DNA of 64,000 nt, taken from Dioscorea cayenensis subsp. rotundata (Eukaryota > Streptophyta > Magnoliopsida > Dioscoreales > Dioscoreaceae). The stretch lies in NCBI RefSeq assembly GCF_009730915.1, contig NC_052487.1, positions 1,302,001-1,366,000 of the forward strand, given 5' to 3'. This document shows positions 45,801 to 59,569 of this stretch, piece after piece. Within the stretch, counting starts at the first letter, position 1; every line of letters begins with the position of its first letter. The position numbers and the translations under genes were made by a program. The notes below the pieces were generated by a model, which did not search any database, had not been told where the DNA came from, and saw nothing but the letters and a program-made list of their open reading frames with translations.

Positions 45801-48101
45801 CTTATTATTTGCCCCATACTTGAATGTAATAGTCTAGTCCTAGATGAACATCTCTAGCTGTTGGCATTCTATGGTTTTCTTTCTCAATTAAATTAGCTTC
45901 CTTGAGAGGTGCAATGGAACCATGGTGTAGAACTTATGTATAAATTATGGATTGCCATCTGTGTTTTTGGAGCATTTGCTAATTTACTGAAAATCGCATT
46001 AGGTTACCAATACTATGGTAGACATTTTCTTAACATAGTATTCATTTCAAATGTTAATTTCTAAGATGGGCTACAAGCTACTCCTATTCATTCTTTTATT
46101 CCATGTCAATATTTTCTATAAGTTGAAAATACTCAAGAATGGTTTTGCAGCATGTTGATGTGGATCTCTTAGTTGCATTGGTTTATATTCCTGGAAGAGA
46201 GCCAGATTGGCTTTTGCTTCAAAAAGTATAGATAACCTGAAATTTCTTGCTTAATGAACTAGATGTGAATCATGGGATTTTTAAAACTTCCAAGCAGTTA
46301 TGATTCTCAGAAATTTGCAAGCATGACTTATGCCTTTTAAATCCAGAATCTTAATTAGTTTTCTTGAAATAGACTTATTTTTCATTTATTGCTTCATTGT
46401 TTATTGGTGAGAAAGAAAGGGTACGGAGCCTCCAGTTTGTCTGTCTCTGTTCTTTAACTTTTAAGGATCAGATGCTTGCTTTGATTTTCATTGGGTTTTA
46501 TGAAAACCAGACTATATGGAGGTCAATTTAAAAAGAAATTTAATGATGCGTGTTGTATTTCCCAACACTTAATTTCAAGTGATTATTTCCATCTGCTAGT
46601 TGAGCACTTTCCTGGGAATGCTATATGCATTGACTGCTCCAATTGATGGTCTTACTTGGGTTTCGTAGGGTGACTGGGTCCCTGTTGTCGTTGATGATTG
46701 GATTCCTTGTGAATCTCTTGGAAAACCAGCTTTTGCTACAAGCAGGAATGGTAATGAACTGTGGGTTTCCATCCTGGAGAAGGCGTATGCCAAACTTCAT
46801 GGCTCGTATGAAGCACTAGAAGGTGGGCTCGTTCAAGATGCACTGGTAGATCTTACCGGTGGTGCTGGAGAAGAGATTGACATGAGAAGCTCACAAGCGC
46901 AGATAGATCTTGCTAGTGGAAGGTTATGGTCGCAGTTGTTGCATTTTAAACGAGAAGGTTTTCTTCTTGGTGCTGGTAGTCCATCTGGCTCAGATGTGCA
47001 TGTCTCATCCAGTGGAATTGTTCAAGGGCATGCGTATTCTTTGTTGCAGGTACAATGTCATTTTTCTCATTTTCCAATCACTGTCAGTTAAAACAGTGAG
47101 GTTTTTGTGCTCTAACTGGTGAAATGGTCCATTTGTATGGTTTAGGTAAGAGAGGTGGATGGGCACAAACTTGTGCAAATTCGAAATCCATGGGCCAATG
47201 AAGTTGAGTGGAATGGTCCTTGGTCTGACTCATCACCTGAATGGACTGACCGTATGAAGCACAAGCTCAAGCATGTCCCTCAGGCATGTGTTCTACTATT
47301 AATATCTGTTAAAGCATGTGCTCTCTAAACTAGTTAAAAATTGATCCAATTCTAAATTATCTCTCTATTGTGCATTGGGAATCATATTATGGTTTTCTAT
47401 TATGAAACTTAAAGTGGCAGATTTTGTTTATTGTTATGTAATTTTACATTTATTATTGGCTTCTTTTTTAACAGTCAAAGGATGGTATCTTTTGGATGTC
47501 CTGGCAAGACTTCCAGATCCACTTCCGCTCCATATATATTTGTCGAGTCTATCCCCCAGAGATGCGATATTCTGTCCATGGCCAATGGCGAGGCTACAGT
47601 GCTGGTGGTTGCCAGGATTATGATTCATGGCATCAAAATCCTCAATTTAGGCTGAAAGCAACTGGTCCTGAGGCTTCATTTCCTATTCATGTTTTTATTA
47701 CACTGACTCAGGTATGTGTTTTTGTTGGACATGCTATATTATATTCTCCCCAACTCTGTTAATATTTTAGGCCTTACAAATTGGGATTTTATTAGGGCGT
47801 GAGTTTCTCCAGAAAAACAACGGGTTTCAGGAACTATCAGTCTAGCCATGATTCAATGATGTTTTATATTGGTATGAGGATACTCAAAACACGCGGTCGT
47901 CGGGCTGCATACAACATTTATTTGCATGAATCTGTTGGTGGAACAGACTATGTTAACTCAAGAGAAATCTCTTGTGAATTGGTCTTGGAACCATATTCAA
48001 AGGGATATACAATAGTACCAACAACGATCCAACCCGGAGAAGAAGCGCCATTTGTGTTGTCTGTTTTCACTAAAGCACCAATAACTCTGGAGGCCATTTG
48101 A
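31048..48101 (+). CDS. DEK1: DEK1, membrane-anchored calpain-type cysteine protease
   Basis: Thirty coding exons: 31048-31175, 31697-31947, 32819-33001, 33119-33254, 33465-33595, 33688-33802, 33930-34971, 35097-35207, 36270-36328, 37661-37823, 38776-39049, 39171-39321, 39409-39520, 39607-39772, 39940-40010, 40161-40252, 40358-40520, 40613-40684, 41316-41693, 41790-41905, 41998-42295, 43356-43672, 43857-44208, 45029-45349, 45420-45524, 45640-45768, 46669-47049, 47146-47283, 47475-47711, 47796-48101. They give 2,165 aa, against about 2,150-2,160 in other plants. Layout: a membrane block (1-340), a Ser-rich loop (about 340-610), more membrane helices (to about 1120), a charged coiled coil (about 1300-1350), an LG3-like domain (about 1430-1620), a CysPc protease with Cys1775 (GDCWFLSA), His1933 (GHAYS) and Asn1953 (RNPWAN), and a C2-like end. 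DEK1 is the single plant calpain for epidermis and aleurone identity and acts at the plasma membrane. All residues needed are present. Two introns use GC donors. The gene is tail-to-tail with the PEPC gene. Confidence 0.97.
31216..31570 (+). repeat. Direct duplication inside DEK1 intron 1
   Basis: Two imperfect copies, about 31216-31407 and 31408-31570, share blocks such as gctgccttgacattgccttt, attatata.aagtgtc.ggcaac and gtcgtggctaacatcattat. The second copy is about 30 bases shorter. Confidence 0.85.
39842..39898 (+). repeat. (TTA)n microsatellite in a DEK1 intron
   Basis: About 19 perfect TTA/ATT units lie in the intron between exons 14 and 15. Confidence 0.95.
45350..45419 (+). other. 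DEK1: GC-AG intron of DEK1 (70 nt)
   Basis: The exon ends ...CTGCAG and the intron starts GCAAGT, the usual GC-donor consensus. It ends TTCTCAG. Joining here gives KLQ-VVSEWM, which keeps the frame and matches DEK1 proteins. The alternative GT at 45372 leaves a 48-nt intron and the wrong frame. Confidence 0.85.
47284..47474 (+). other. DEK1: GC-AG intron of DEK1 (191 nt)
   Basis: The exon ends CCTCAG, the intron starts GCATGT and ends TTTTTTAACAG. Joining gives [12 protein letters not shown], in frame and as in DEK1 proteins. The next GT, at 47288, would break the frame. It is the second non-canonical donor in the same gene. Confidence 0.8.
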
Positions 48102-49060
48102 TAGTTGTCAGCTGAAGGAAGCTTGAAAAGGATGTTTATAGTCGCATTTTGGTGGGCCTCTGAGACTGATTGATAGTCTCGAATTGATTGGGTTACTAGG
48201 AGCTGCAAGCGGGCAAGCAGACCAAAATGTACCACCAGGCGAACCAGCACATATGGATCTATAAGTATGATTCTATCGCTGCTTCCTTTTTCATTTACAT
48301 TCCGTGCTTGATCCTTAACGCATTCTTCATTTAATTTCCTTAAGTAGAACCTGCCGCCTTTATATTTGTTACACATTTCTTCTGTTTTCAACCCATCACA
48401 CTGGTTTCCAGAAGGTTTAATAATTTGTTAATGCCTCTGTTATCTGTTATTTCAACAGGTTATACAGGCTGCGGTTCTTGATTGCAAGATAATAGTATGG
48501 GTGTTGTCGAAAGATTTTGTCAGCCCCTGCTCATTCTTGCGACATGCTACAGTGTATTTGTGGTACAACTTTTTTGACTGCACGCTCAAAGGGCAGACCT
48601 AGACACTTGAGATGATTCAGACGGATCGCTCGTCAACTGAAATGTGGGTCATTGGATGAAATTTTGGTTGTACGATTCCTATGGATCTCCTCAACCCAGC
48701 TTCAGACGGGGCTCTCGGCCGAATTTGTAAATATTGGCATCTAACCCAGAGTGATGATTATAGGGGTTTGCGCAAATTATTATAGGTGTTAAATGTATAG
48801 TGAGGCAGGAAGAATGAATCACCGGTGTGGAATACAAAGACAAACGCGGTGGAGTTTAGTTCTTTGCCTTAGCGGTTAATTTCCAGACTGAATGACATAG
48901 TTACATTGGTGTTGTGGCTGGAATCAATGACATCAAGTTCCAGTTGCAGTTTTGTAGAATGTTTCATATTTATTAGTTGATAGATTCAAGGTAATATTCT
49001 TTTTGTCAGCTTTGTTCACCAGTGCTGGTTATTTTTTCAGTTTTTTTTTTCTTCATCCAG
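48102..49060 (+). other. DEK1 3' untranslated region and intergenic spacer
   Basis: No coding signal. A possible 3' UTR intron (donor ataaGTATGATT near 48264, acceptor tttcaacAG near 48459) is suggested by splice-like sites only. The spacer separates convergent genes, and its last 250 bp also serve the PEPC 3' end. Confidence 0.4.
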
Positions 49061-49259
49061 ATAATCTACCTGGCGTGATATAAACACCTTTTCGCACTCA
49101 TGTTATATTAAATATTATTCTAAACATGATATATGACAAAAGTTTTATCCACAAGGTGAAGAATAATTTTCAGCTAAGCTAATATATCCCAAAAGAAAAA
49201 TATAACCTAAAAGAGACCATTGAATTTCATTGCCATTAATGTGATTACCATCATCAGAG

Positions 49260-49302
49260 AATTTATTCTTCTTCCTCTGAGAGAGAGAGAGAGAGAGACA
49301 GT
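49260..49302 (+). repeat. GA-rich microsatellite at the PEPC 3' end
   Basis: Contains gagagagagagagagagaga at 49279-49298 region, directly after (in gene sense) the PEPC stop codon. Confidence 0.8.
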
Positions 49303-49317
49303 AAAGATTGATCTCAA

Positions 49318-52300
49318 TCAACCGGTGTTCCTCATTCCGGCAGCAATGCCATTGATGGTGACAAGCAACACATCCCTGAGTTTTTTGTTATCGTCATCCT
49401 GCCTCAACCTCTTAAGTATCTCCACCTGCAACATGTTAATAGAGTTGAGAAATGGCAGCCTGCTCTCTATCAACCTCTTCAAACTCTTATTATTCTCAGA
49501 GAGCTTCTCATGTCCACTAACAACCAAGACATACTCCTCAGTCATCATCAACTCATTTCTCAACTCTACACCAAGCCCTCTCCTACTCTCAGAAACTAGA
49601 ACTTCATCATAGTGCTTGGCAATTGGAATGTCAGCCTTGGCAAGAACCATCTCAATAAGATCTATTGTAGACTGAAAGAAAGGCCACTCTTTGTACATTG
49701 CCTGTAAATCATGCATGTATCCTTCTGTGCATGCATGCTTGAGACCTGCACCAACGCCAAGCCATGAAGGGAGGACAAACCTGGTCTGAGTCCAGGCGAA
49801 GACCCAGGGGATGGCGCGGAGATGGGCGATAGCAGTGGAGGTTTTACGGCGAGCAGGGCGGCTTCCAATGTTGAGGAAGCCGAGCTCAGCTTGAGGTGTG
49901 GCTTCATGGAAGTAAGGGAGGAAGTCAGGGTTATCGTAGACGACGCTGCGATAGAAATGGCAGCTGTTTTCAGAGATGTCTTCCATGACAGTGCGCCATT
50001 TAGTTTCTCTTGGTGGTTTTGGAGGTCGCATTGTGGCTAGCAGGACTGCTGTTGTGTATATCTCTAGTTGTCTTACTGCTATCTGGGGAAGACCAAACTT
50101 GGCTTGCACCATCTCTCCTTGTTCTGTTGATCTTAGTGTTCCCTGTTCAGTGTTCACACAAAATCAAATTACCACATATGTCATCTTTTATTTATATATA
50201 TATATATCTGAGGGAAATCAAAAGGCTTTCTCTCTATATATTTCACCTCCTCCCTCTTTTTACATACGGATAATTTTCACTCTCACTACATTGTTGCAAC
50301 TAGAAGAGAACTTTTCTCATCTTGCTCTCTTTCTCTGTATCTGTTCTTTTTTAAAACAGAAATTTATTTATGTTTATGTAAAAAGATGAAGTAAATGATA
50401 TACACTTACTATTACGGAGCCAGGAGGTTGTGATTGGATGGCAAGGTATGTGGGGCCACCTCCACGACCAATGCTACCGCCACGTCCATGAAACAGAGTG
50501 ACTCTAATTCCAAACTCTTTGCATGCAGCTACCACGTCCTCTTGGGCTTTGTACAATTCCCATGCAGCTGTGAACCTCCCTGCATCCTTCCCAGAGTCTG
50601 AGTAACCAACCATCACCTGTTCCAAATTCCAATTCCCCCCTTTGTTTTTCAGTACAAGACTATATATACATACATATATATATATATATATATGATCTTT
50701 TAAAAAATTAGAATGTGGTATGGATGGGAACAAGGATTGGCTACCTCTTGAATTCCATTGTGATTTTTTATAATGTGTTCTCTATACCAGTCTATAGATA
50801 GCAGCTTCCTTATCACTGATCCAGCTGCTCTCAGATCTTTTGCTGTTTCGAATAATGGCACCACTCTTAGCCTGTAGATTAGAAGAATTGAGAATCTGCT
50901 GGAATTTTCATGTTTAATTGTTACTATAGATATGCATAAGATGAAATATTTATTAATCTTACGTTCCACCAGGACAAGGCTTTCCTAGTTCCCCACTCAC
51001 AGAGAGTCTAGCATCTTTCTGCAATAGCTCTACAGCAAGAACATCACTTGCCTGCCATATTTGACAAACCAAAGGTTGATCATCATGCAGGCATGTAATT
51101 AATTAGAGAAAGTGGGAAAGAGATGTAGATTCATGAGACTTACATTTGAGGCCATTGAAATCACATATGCTCCAAGTGAATCCGTCCCTAATTCAGCAGC
51201 CACACGGAATGTATCCAAAACCTCCTTTACATCTGGCACTACCTGAATATCTCCAACTGTGAGTAGACGGACTTCAGCATGAAGGAAGCAGTATATATAT
51301 TTCTTGAGAAACAAAGTTTTCAAGTGTTCTGATTGATATTAGTGACTAAATGTTTGTATTAATTACAAGAGGATATTAGCAATGGTTATATGGAAGTTTT
51401 ATAACGGCAGTTGTAGAAGAGTTGATTAATGGGCTAGTTTATGTGGCAATCTGAAAACAAGATCTTTAGAAAATTTACTCTGTTTTGAAATATTTACCTC
51501 TATGCTTGGAGGAATTAGGGGCCGCTTCCCTTTCAATTCTCTAGTTAGAAATTCCAGCTTCTTATCTTCATCCCACTCACTATACACCCCCATATCTAAG
51601 TACACTGTCACTGCATCAAGTGCTTCAGAATGTCTGCTGGCCTCCTACAATATGGCAGGGATAACCATGAGTAAATTGAATATTGCATTCCCTGTAAATT
51701 GATTAATATGAAGTTACAAATAGATCACCTGGCGTAAATCCAGTTTCATTAGTATCATGCCAAAGGTGGCCACCCTTCTAATCAAATCCGCTAATCGTCC
51801 ATCAGCAAGGATTTCTGATCCACATGATTGCTTCAAACAATGTGTGATGACAAACAAATCAGGATTATTTAAAAAAAAAAGAAAAGAAAGAAAGAGTAAG
51901 AACACTAGCATTGACTCGGGAAGTGTGTTGAGAACATGGTGTACAGGATTAAATCAATGCAATTTCAGAGTAACAGGGAAAGAAGCAAGACAGATGTAGG
52001 CAAACAAGGAAATACTATGTGAAATTAGTAACATACCAGAGATTCATGGCATAAGAGCAATGGTTCCAGAAGTTGCTCTGCTGTTTCATAATACTCTGTA
52101 GGATCATATTCACATGGAAGATCATCTAATAGAAGTTCGAGCCGTCTCCTAGTCTTGATAAGCTGAACGTACAATACATAAACAAATGTTTAGATGATTC
52201 AGAAACAAGAGTAATGATCGAATGATTCATATCTAACACAAAATTCATTACTCATACAAAACTATCGATAAAGAGGAAACATTAAAAGCTGAACAGGAGG

Positions 52301-53370
52301 ATACCTTGTCCTTCACATTTCCAAGGACAACTCTGTACGGTGCAATGCCAGGACGCTGATTCAGGCTTGGTTCCAGAAGCTTTCTGAAGCTTGATCTGCC
52401 TGTTTCAAGTTCAGCAAATAGTTTTCTTTGAGCAAGAAGCTGACTAGAAGTGAAAGAAGCTCCCTTGGTTAAGCATGCTGCTTTAGTTGGCGGACGATTA
52501 CCCTCTCCAGAGATGGTTCCACTACTGATTTCACTTGAAGAAGTCTTAATAGAATTCAGACTTGTTGGAGCCGATGAAGTTCTATTCTGAACCAGGTAGA
52601 AATATTAAATAACAACAATATTTTTAAATCTGATCTAAAGCATTAAAAAACAAAGCACACTCAGAGTAGTAGGGATTAATTCCAGAGGTAAACTGAAATT
52701 ATAAATAAATGATGATGAAGTCTTATCAATATCAGATGTCTCTTACCTGGCGGCTCAAGTTTCCAGGGAGTTCTACTGTTGAATACTGAGATTCTGCATT
52801 TTAATACACGAAAAGATGGACCTTGTAAATCATCTACCACCACATTTGAATTTAAGTATCCAAAATGCAGCTGCTTGAACAATACCAAACTAAGTAACAA
52901 AGGTAATAAACTAATTATGTATAAGTTATACATATATAGACAACAGTTTACTTAATGTGGCAGAACCAGCGTGATAAGGAGACAGTTATGCCTATCTTAA
53001 ATTATCAAAATTTATGTAAATCCAAACTTTAGTAATTGCAACCGGTGCATGACTGTTTAACTTAGCTCAACTTCCACAGAATGGAATTACTCAGATCTAC
53101 TATTGGCACCATTCCCCCAAGTGAAACAAAGAATACCTGTGCAAGAAGGAAAATCTGCATCTGCAGGAAGTTGGGTAGGCAAGGCTAAAGATTGCCGATA
53201 ATATCCGTTCTTTCTGTTGACCGGCTCAACCCAATTTTCATTTTTCTGATTCTCATATGATGCTTCTGTAGAATAATGCATTCAAGCATGAATTTGAGAG
53301 TAATAATTAATAAAGCGTTAAAACACTCACGTTGGTGATATACAACAATAATGATAACAAAAACAACAAC

Positions 53371-53403
<33 letters not shown>

Positions 53404-56400
53404 GTTAATTAATTAATTAATAATTACAACAATAATAATTATTATTAATTAATAAATAAATAACACTGAAAGTCCTTTGTGGTATATCTCAAAAATAACA
53501 ACAAATGCCTCGAAGCGAGAAAGAGAGGCTTCAAATATCTAGTCGTTTTATTATGATTATAAATGACTGTCCAGGAGAGGCCCCTGGATTACGTTTTCAA
53601 ATTTCAATATACGTTTAATAATCAAAATTTGCACATAAAAGTCAATAAGACAATGGCTATACACACCTTGAAGGAGTATTTCGTCAGCCAGAATCGCTAA
53701 CTTATCACTGCATCTACCCATGGATAGTTCAAATCTCAGACTGTCAACTTCCCGGGTGTAGAGGTCAGTTGCCATCCATTGTGACAAGAAAGCAACATCT
53801 CGCGTCACCTAGAAAATATTTGGAGGAAAACTAAATTCAGAAGTTGAGCAATACTGTTCAAATAAACATATACAAACAAGGTAGGATGAATCAAAGCCTA
53901 ATAATAAAATCGAGTGCCAAATGAGCTAGAGATCGCCACCAAAGCACAAAGAGGCTTTCTGAACCAACATATAACTAAAACTAACGTTCATTTGAAAATT
54001 TCTACAAATCAAAGCTGAGGTACGCCAGGAAACGAGCCTCACTTTTGCAGTGACATTTGGGTTACCGTCTCTATCACCTCCCATCCATGAGCCAAAGTAG
54101 ATTGGTGCACAGGTAAGCGGAAGTGGTTTACCAGTGTGCTGCAAATTTGAACAACTATTAGAGAGAGAATTTCACTTATGAGCTTCTTAGGCTCAATGCA
54201 TAGAATGAACGTGAAGGAAAAGAACCTTTTTCAAAGAAGTGCTAACACGACGAAGATAATGGGGCACTGCCTTCCAAAGAGATTGCTCCACAATGTGCAG
54301 TCCTATGCAAGGGGAACAAAAAGCAATGAAAAAACCAGGAAAAATCAAAGAAGTGAATACTTTGTGCAAGGTATAGCAAATGGCTTTACCAGCCCTTGCT
54401 TCATCAACAGGAGTAGGTCTGTGCCGCCTCACTTCATCTGTCTCCCACAATGAAGTGATCTCTCTCACCTTCCAAATAAAGAAGTCATATGGCAATTTTT
54501 ACAAGAAAACAAATTAATTGAGCACAAAATTATCAACTCAGGAATACCAGATCATCTATCACCATCTCTCTATCTTCATGACTTAGATCTGGTTGCTCAT
54601 TATACTCGAGCAGATGCTGTGAAAAATAATGTTTGCATATTCTAATGAGAGGTTTATCACGACCAAAATAGAAGGAAAACAAATGCTATCACAAAGAAGA
54701 ATGCACAAGATTTACTGGTAAAACTACTGTATATAGTTTCTCAAGCTTGGAATACAACAAATAAAATTGCAAAGAAATAAAGTTGCAGACAGTATGTGTA
54801 TTTCAACCAGACAAGGCAAGATTGGAGGCAGTTGATCGCTTGTATGGATATCATAATCCGAGGAAAAATTTAGAATGAAAATGGTTCCAGGAAAGAATCA
54901 ACAAAGAAAAACTATAACTGTGAATCAAGATCTATTGTGTTTACACCCAGCATCACCGATTGAGCATGAGCACAAACGTTTTGCAATGCTAGGCATAAAA
55001 GTTGATCAATTCTTCTGAACTGTTCAGCTTTACATGGACACATATATAAACAAAAATATGTGCATGTAGGCGCATAGGAACAGGTAAGCATTTCGATAGC
55101 AATTTTAATAAAAAATAGAAATAAAGAAATGGTACTATGCTAATTGAATATCAAATCTCATAGTATAATTAGAACTGAGCTTACCGCAATTCTTTTGTGT
55201 TTATACTGGAGTGTACGTCTATTTATTTGAGTAGGATGTGCAGTTAAAACAATACCAACTTCCTGCCAATCGGTTCAACATCAAATATAAAAGCCATGAG
55301 CTATATTGAGGTATATTTAGCAGAACTTAATTAAAAATAAACTCCCAAAATGTAAACCTGTTGGCATATGGTATCATAAAGCTGTTGAGGAGGAACTCCA
55401 CTCTGTATCAGCTTATCAAATATGTCATCACAGGACTTTGACAAATGTGCAGTATTTCGTGTCTTGCGAACCCTATAGGATAAACTCATATTGGTTATTC
55501 AAGAGCAAAGAAACCATCTAGTTTAATCATCCCTTCCTAATTGCACCCAAAAAAAGGAGCAAGGTACGGAACAAGGATACTATTGTACTGGTGGAGCTAA
55601 ATGCGTATATATAGGTAAAAGTTCCAGTCCACACTCACACATCTAGCTATGGGGTCACATGAAAAATTAGAGATATCTTCCAATTCGTTTCTTATGAGAG
55701 AATTACATGAAAAATTAAACACAATGCATTATTTTTCAGAACATTAACAAATGCATGAATATGAGAAAGATTTAGTTCAAGCACCTGTGGTGAGTCTCTG
55801 CAATGCCCATGAGATTAAGATAATGACTGAAAGCACGAGCCAGTGACAAAGCTTCCTCCAAACCTATCTTGGATATCTCTTTGGCCAGTTGTTGCTCAAG
55901 CAACTCTGCAGTATCCTCCATCCCCGCAATCCTCATATTCACAGCACTCTATTAGAAAGCATATCAAAGCTTTTTATCAAATATTTTCTTCAATTTCTTT
56001 ATCCATTTTTGTTTCTTTTTCCAACAAAACTCAACTAAATAATTTTCTCTCAATCCAAACACAGCCCTGAGATTCAATTATGCACTTTTGTTCTTTATAT
56101 TGCAAATAAATTTAATGAAGGAATAAAATCAAGAAATTCATGAGAAAAAGAAAAGCAATCAACACTGAAACACAATCCGCATTCATTGCAAAACAAATCG
56201 AAGAAGCAGAATGGCAAGCAAACATTGAATTTAGGGTTCAGAGAGAGAGAAAGAGATCATCAAATGAAGACCTGAGCGAGGATTCTCTTCCTTTCAACTG
56301 TGTCCATGAACTGGGGACCGAGTTCGCGGTGAAGGACATCGTTGAGGAGACTACGAAGGAGATGGCATTCGTCCTCGAAGGACTGGAACGAGATCTCCTC

Positions 56401-56427
56401 CGCAATGTCATCCGTGGTGTCCGTCAT
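49318..56427 (-). CDS. PPC4: Bacterial-type phosphoenolpyruvate carboxylase (PPC4-like)
   Basis: Twenty coding exons in gene order: 56427-56272, 55948-55785, 55472-55358, 55262-55185, 54616-54548, 54468-54390, 54302-54226, 54138-54043, 53808-53667, 53265-53137, 52793-52747, 52586-52305, 52162-52037, 51830-51729, 51644-51498, 51242-51144, 51051-50963, 50871-50745, 50616-50410, 50142-49318. The protein is 1,051 aa, longer than plant-type PEPC (about 970), as expected for the bacterial type. It fixes bicarbonate onto PEP to give oxaloacetate, acting with plant-type subunits in class-2 complexes. Catalytic His154 (LTAHPTQ), the PEP site [11 protein letters not shown] (262-272), [12 protein letters not shown] and [12 protein letters not shown] (751-762) are intact. 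It ends RNTG, not QNTG, and lacks the N-terminal regulatory Ser motif, both marks of the bacterial type. A Ser/Thr/Gln-rich insertion at about 330-440 matches the family's disordered segment. The start [15 protein letters not shown] is typical. All introns checked are GT-AG. Confidence 0.97.
53337..53462. repeat. AT-rich microsatellite cluster in a PEPC intron
   Basis: Runs of (AAC/AAT)n, (ATT)n (about 53379-53403) and (TTAA)n lie between PEPC exons 9 and 10. Confidence 0.85.
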
Positions 56428-56866
56428 TGCTCTCTTCTTCTTCTTCTCCTCCTCGAGCAATCCCAATCCAAACCCTAGAAAGAGAAAGCTCGAAAGCTCG
56501 AAGCTTTTAGCGAGAGAGTTTCTGAGAAACAGAGCGCGAACAGGGGAATGGAGAAGGTGTGGATTAAATACTTTGATCTCGAGGCGAATCCTACGGTGGA
56601 TAGGTGGCTGTTTTGCCGTTTCCTTGACGGTTTAGATCACGACACGTGGCAGGCGATTATTGGGTTATGGAGAGAAAGGTAGTTTAACCGTTGGATGGGA
56701 GGGGTAGTGTGTTATGGGACGGTTGGGATTGTGTTTGAGCTCACGTGAGTCCTTTGTGATGCATGTAGACATTGATTTTCTCTTATTGGTTGTTTTGCAT
56801 TAATTATTTAAAAATACCATATAGAGCCTATAATTTTATGAATGATGGGTAAAAAAATATTTTTAT
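56428..56866 (-). promoter_or_regulatory. PEPC 5' region
   Basis: A TC-rich leader (minus strand) lies just upstream of the ATG, with no clear TATA box within 100 bp. It also contains a CACGTG-overlapping segment (ctcacgtgag at about 56740). It lies between the PEPC start and the SINE at 56877. Confidence 0.35.
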
Positions 56867-56876
56867 TAAGAAATAT

Positions 56877-57070
56877 ATATATATATATATTTTAAAAAAA
56901 AGACAACAAGCGCCTAATCAAAAGACGGGCATGTGGGGGGAGTCACACTCTACGCCACAATGCCCTCACCTTACATTGGGTGAGGATCGAACTTGGAGAG
57001 CTATACTCTACCCAAAACGAAAGCCCTACATAAAAGACTCAGTGCCAATTGACCCAAGGGCTGTTCGCAC
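56877..57070 (-). mobile_element. tRNA-derived SINE with target-site duplication
   Basis: A 194-bp minus-strand insertion. Its head carries box A (tgggtcaattggcact, 57041-57056) and box B (agttcgatcc, 56984-56993) of an RNA polymerase III promoter. Its 3' end is a T-rich tail (about 56880-56895). The 10-bp direct repeat TAAGAAATAT flanks it exactly at 56867-56876 and 57071-57080. The T-type tail is like that of rice p-SINEs. No protein is encoded, and the open frame at 56931-57197 is a shadow. Confidence 0.88.
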
Positions 57071-57489
57071 TAAGAAATATTTGCGTTTCATTTTATATTT
57101 AATTATTATATTCGGATTTTGTTTAAATATTACAGCTGTAATTAAAGTTTTAAAAATTTTACAAAAATTTATAATAAGATATTTTTATTTTTATTAAAAT
57201 TATTTACTCTTATTAATGTGCCTATCTTGACAATTAATATGAAATGAAAGAGAAAAATTAATGTTAGGGTATTAATGGTTACAAAAAAATTTGATGAGGG
57301 TATTAAAAGCACTTTGACTTTTCCAAAACGTGTATCTATGCAACATTCCAAGTGATTTATTAGTCATTCCCTGTTAAAAATTTTAAAAGAAAAATTATGC
57401 TGAAAATAGGAGTTTGATTTTTTTTTTTTTAAAAAATTTTTCACAAATTTTTCAGATTAATTTAAAGCTAATAATTATTAAAAAAAAAA

Positions 57490-58108
57490 TTATCATGTTT
57501 GGATTAGTGTCAGTTATAATATGGATGATAATATGTGATTACTAATATTAGAATATCACCAAGAAACTTGATAATTTCATAATCACAAAATAGTTGGGTA
57601 TATTAGATTATCAACAAGATAATTTGAATTTTTTTCATAATAAATATGTTATTTATTAAAAAAATAATTTTAAAATACTGCACACGCTTTACACATAGGA
57701 TAAAACAAATTAATTTTATTTTCGGAATATCTTTAATTTTGAAAATTTTAATTTTTTGTATTATAATTAATTTTTATCATAAAAAAAATATTTTATCTTA
57801 ATTTTTAAGTTACTCAAAATTTTAGGTATAAAAGTATTTTGGAAAAAATTATGTGCATAAATTAATTTTTGATATTATGATCTAATTATTTTGATCCCAA
57901 AATTTATTTGACTTTAAATTTAAATTTGCTCAAAATTATACATATAAGTGTATTTTGGGAAATTTGAAACATTACTAATGTAATATGAGTTTTCAACCAA
58001 ACATTATTATCATAAATTACCACAACATTCTTGAGCATATAGTATTGCTAATCTCATTACCAAGGTACGTGATAATATATCATTACAAAGGAACTAAACG
58101 GCCCCTAA
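57490..58108. mobile_element. MITE-like block, hAT-type end
   Basis: The right end aaaggaactaaacggcccct is the reverse of an AGGGGCCGTTTAGTTCC-type MITE terminus. The interior has gataatatgtgattac- and ggtaat-like words in both orientations, as in the 9571-9962 MITE. The left end, near tcatgtttggattagtgtc, is poorly defined. Confidence 0.45.
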
Positions 58109-59564
<1,456 letters not shown>

Positions 59565-59569
59565 GTTGT

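Noticed and set aside
49220..50389. Plus-strand frames at the PEPC 3' end
   Set aside because: They are shadows of the last two PEPC exons and intron sequence.
49318..56427. Plant-type PEPC assignment
   Set aside because: The C-terminus is RNTG, the N-terminal regulatory Ser motif is absent and the extra internal segment is present, all pointing to the bacterial type.
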